From: Novosphingobium sp. KCTC 2891
GTDB lineage: Bacteria; Pseudomonadota; Alphaproteobacteria; Sphingomonadales; Sphingomonadaceae
Assembly (NCBI RefSeq): GCF_025938155.1
Contig: NZ_JAPCZG010000017.1
Location: 1 to 52,957, forward strand
Length of the DNA stretch: 52,957 bases
Direction: 5' to 3'
The position numbers and the translations under genes were made by a program. Numbering within the stretch: position 1 is the stretch's first letter; each line of letters opens with the position of its first letter. Shown here piece after piece: positions 51,052 to 52,957 of the stretch. Under the pieces are notes generated by a model, which saw nothing but the letters and a program-made list of their open reading frames with translations, was not told the origin of the DNA and did no database searches.

Positions 51052-52598
51052 GCACGTGCACTCCTGATACGTTCGATGTCGGCCTGGGTGAGGCCCGTGC
51101 CCTTGCCCTCAAGCGGAGTGCCCGCCTGTTCGAGCCGATAGAGCTGCTGCACCCGTTCATCATCGGGGTGGAACTTGGCCGTGGTGTCGCACACGAAGCG
51201 GAATTCCTCGCTCATCTGCGCCGGGCGGAACGCGGCGGCGCGGGCGTTGAATTCGGCCAGCGGCAGGCGCCCGGCGGTGGTGGTGTAGATGTCCTGCTTG
51301 TGCGGGAATGCGCTGGTGCCCTTGGGGATCGGGCCGAGCGTGGGCGCGGCATCCTTGCGTTCGAGCACCGAATAGGGAACCTGCGTGATGTAGCGCGCCG
51401 GCTTGTTGTTGTGCTGCATCATCACATAGGGATTGAGCTGCTGGCTGGGCAGCGAGGTCAGGCCCACCATCTCACCCAGGAAATCGCGCCCGAACTCGTC
51501 GTTGAACAGCGAACGGAAGCGGTTGGCGCGCGGGTCGATGGCCATCCAGTCGTCGTGTTCATAAACGCCGGCGAGGTGCGCGAATTCCTTGGCCATCGAG
51601 AAATAGACGAGGCAGCCCGCGTCCATCATCTCGTCACGCGACCACCCTGCCATGCGCTTCCACAGCGCGACGGTGGCGGCGCGGATGCGCTCGGTGAGGT
51701 CCTCGAACGTTGCGGCGAGTTCCTCGGCGCTCCCCATGCCAACGGGGATGAAGCCGTCGGACAGCGCGTCGGAGGTGTAAAGCCCCACGCCGGTAAGCTT
51801 TTCCGAGGTAAATTCGGGGCGGGATTCGAAGCTGCCCCAATCGTCCATCAGGTAGAAGTGGCAGCCGGTGGCCTCCATCGTCACCGTCAGGTTGCTGAAC
51901 GGGATGTCACCCGCCACGCCGTCGAGCCAGGGGTAATCGCCCTCGGCCAGATCGGAGAAGTCGCGAATGATCATCTCGCGATCCTCGCCCACCTTGTAGG
52001 GGCCGGAGTTGTTGAGCGCGCAACGGCTCTCGCACGAGACGAGAAAGCCGTATTGCGAGATCGTGGCGAGGAAGGCCTGCGCGGCGTTGTTCAGGCGGTC
52101 GCCCGGGGCGCAGCGCTGAAGTTCGGCGTGGAAGCGCTGGACGCGGCGCTCGGGCAGGAGCTGCACGCGCTGGCCGAATTCGCGGGCGTTGAGGTGGCCG
52201 TCCTCACGCTGCTGGGCCAGCTTGAAGCGGCGCCAGAAGTCCGTGATGTAGGCCACGTCCTCGGCCGCATCCTCGGCGCTCAGCATGCCGAAGTTGATCA
52301 GCATCTCGCGCCCCAGCAGGTAGAACGTGGGGAACGCCCAGCCGACGAGGTTGCCAAGCTTGCCGCCCATGGCGCGCGAGCGATCGCCCAGCTCCTCGGC
52401 CTTCATGCGGGCCTCCACCTTCCGGAGCAGCTCCGGATAGCGGTAGAACGCGCAAAGGTACGAGAGCAGCATATACGAGGGCACGGGGAACAGCTTGGAT
52501 TCCTGCACCGTGCGGGTGACGCAGAGCCAGTAGGTATCGTCGCCGATCGATTGGATCGCGTTGTTGGCCTCTAGAAGCCGAACGTAATCGGGCATCAT
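51048..52598 (-). CDS. Unknown 516-residue protein leading the carboxylase operon
   Basis: I do not recognise the family. The product is soluble, with no signal peptide. It is rich in aromatic residues and has repeated helical stretches (YMLLSYLCAFYRYPELLRKVEARMKAEELG; PTFYLLGREMLINFGMLSAEDAAEDVAYITDFWRRF). There are conserved-looking acidic/His patches (GCHFYLMDDWG; YVMMQHNNKPARY; AFPHKQDIYTT). It is the first gene of the operon and overlaps the biotin carrier by four bases, so a subunit of the carboxylase is likely. I chose the ATG at 52598 with AAGG six bases before it; an ATG at 52604 is too close to that site. Operator D lies 56 bases upstream. Confidence 0.8.
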   Translation of the reverse strand: MMPDYVRLLEANNAIQSIGDDTYWLCVTRTVQESKLFPVPSYMLLSYLCAFYRYPELLRKVEARMKAEELGDRSRAMGGKLGNLVGWAFPTFYLLGREMLINFGMLSAEDAAEDVAYITDFWRRFKLAQQREDGHLNAREFGQRVQLLPERRVQRFHAELQRCAPGDRLNNAAQAFLATISQYGFLVSCESRCALNNSGPYKVGEDREMIIRDFSDLAEGDYPWLDGVAGDIPFSNLTVTMEATGCHFYLMDDWGSFESRPEFTSEKLTGVGLYTSDALSDGFIPVGMGSAEELAATFEDLTERIRAATVALWKRMAGWSRDEMMDAGCLVYFSMAKEFAHLAGVYEHDDWMAIDPRANRFRSLFNDEFGRDFLGEMVGLTSLPSQQLNPYVMMQHNNKPARYITQVPYSVLERKDAAPTLGPIPKGTSAFPHKQDIYTTTAGRLPLAEFNARAAAFRPAQMSEEFRFVCDTTAKFHPDDERVQQLYRLEQAGTPLEGKGTGLTQADIERIRSARA

Positions 52599-52653
52599 CC
52601 CCATCCTTCTTGTGTTGCAACCCTTGTGGCGCAACCGGTTCTCATCTGTCAAT

Positions 52654-52666
52654 ATCGTCCGACGAT
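52654..52666. promoter_or_regulatory. GntR-type operator, site D
   Basis: ATCGTCCGACGAT, a perfect 6+1+6 palindrome, lies between the carboxylase operon (minus) and bioB (plus). The flank CATCTGTCAATATCGT is shared with site A and contains, in reverse, the TTGACA -35 box of the carboxylase operon. The matching -10 box is weak. The site ties biotin synthesis to this regulon. Confidence 0.85.
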
Positions 52667-52735
52667 TTTGATTGCGCGAGATCCGGATTCCCTGTCACAA
52701 GGGCATTTGACGGAAGTGCAAGGGAGTGCGCGCAA

Positions 52736-52957
52736 ATGCAGGTAAATCAAGCCATCGACGCGCGGCAGTCGGCCTATGCAACCCTTGGCGGGAATCCGTC
52801 AGCGGCGCTGGCAAACCGGAGCGAATCAGCAGCTCGCAATGACTGGACGCGCGAGGAGATCGCCGCGCTGTTCGACCTTCCGTTCCCCGAACTCGTGTTC
52901 CGCGCCGCCGAAGTGCACCGCGCGCATCACCGCGCGGGCGAAGTGCAGCTGTGCACG
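52736..52957 (+). CDS. Biotin synthase, N-terminal part (runs off the window)
   Basis: The first 74 residues of a protein whose segment DWTREEIAALFDLPFPELVFRAAEVHRAHH and following GEVQLCT match biotin synthase just before its radical-SAM cysteines. Biotin synthase inserts sulfur into dethiobiotin. The ATG at 52736 has AGGGAG ten bases upstream. The first 30 residues are longer than in E. coli BioB, which is common in this group. It is divergent from a biotin-dependent carboxylase operon and shares operator site D, so its expression is probably raised when the carboxylase is made. Confidence 0.9.
   Translation, partial: MQVNQAIDARQSAYATLGGNPSAALANRSESAARNDWTREEIAALFDLPFPELVFRAAEVHRAHHRAGEVQLCT

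Overview
This is a high-GC stretch of a sphingomonad-like alphaproteobacterial chromosome, of the Novosphingobium/Sphingobium type. The evidence is three large TonB-dependent receptors with IVVTARK-type plugs, many aromatic-catabolism enzymes, paired regulators and receptors, and tight ATGA-style gene overlaps. Genus is inferred; there is no rRNA or other marker in the window.

Layout. (1) 1-4.2 kb is a lower-GC accessory patch: an IS21-like terminal repeat, an unknown protein, an OLD-like ATPase/TOPRIM protein that may be a defence effector, and a 14-bp perfect inverted repeat. (2) 4.2-13.3 kb is a divergent aromatic meta-cleavage locus. The left arm encodes aldehyde dehydrogenase, type I extradiol dioxygenase, FAH-family decarboxylase/isomerase and P450. 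The right arm encodes a TetR regulator, HpaI-like aldolase, HpaH-like hydratase, hotdog thioesterase, DUF3237 protein and FAD monooxygenase. A perfect palindrome lies between the arms. (3) 13.9-28.2 kb encodes an MFS transporter and TetR regulator, a TonB receptor, a periplasmic sulfatase with its own formylglycine-generating enzyme, a second TetR/TonB-receptor pair and two exported DUF1254 proteins. It looks like uptake and desulfation of an organosulfate. (4) 28.2-31.2 kb holds an AT-rich gap with a tRNA-3'-end-like sequence, a DUF188 protein and an acyl-CoA ligase.

(5) 31.2-52.9 kb appears to be one regulon. A 13-bp near-palindrome, consensus ATCGTCCGACGAT, occurs four times. It lies before the third TonB receptor and the divergent GntR regulator, downstream of that regulator, between a split dikinase operon and surE, and between a biotin-carboxylase operon and bioB. 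The genes are a PEP-synthase-like dikinase in pieces, SurE phosphatase, biotin carboxylase, biotin carrier, a divergent carboxyltransferase, a large unknown protein, an AMP-forming CoA ligase and a thiolase. This set closely matches the recently described logic for hydroxyaryl methyl ketones (acetovanillone, 4-hydroxyacetophenone): phosphorylate the phenol, carboxylate the methyl ketone with biotin, dephosphorylate, form the CoA thioester and cleave it by thiolysis. bioB would supply the cofactor. A membrane-anchored linalool dehydratase/isomerase-like protein with a small membrane protein and an SDR, plus a DUF7064/7065-like protein with a kinase-fold phosphotransferase, lie beside this core and could feed it. 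The substrate is inferred from gene content, not shown by the sequence.
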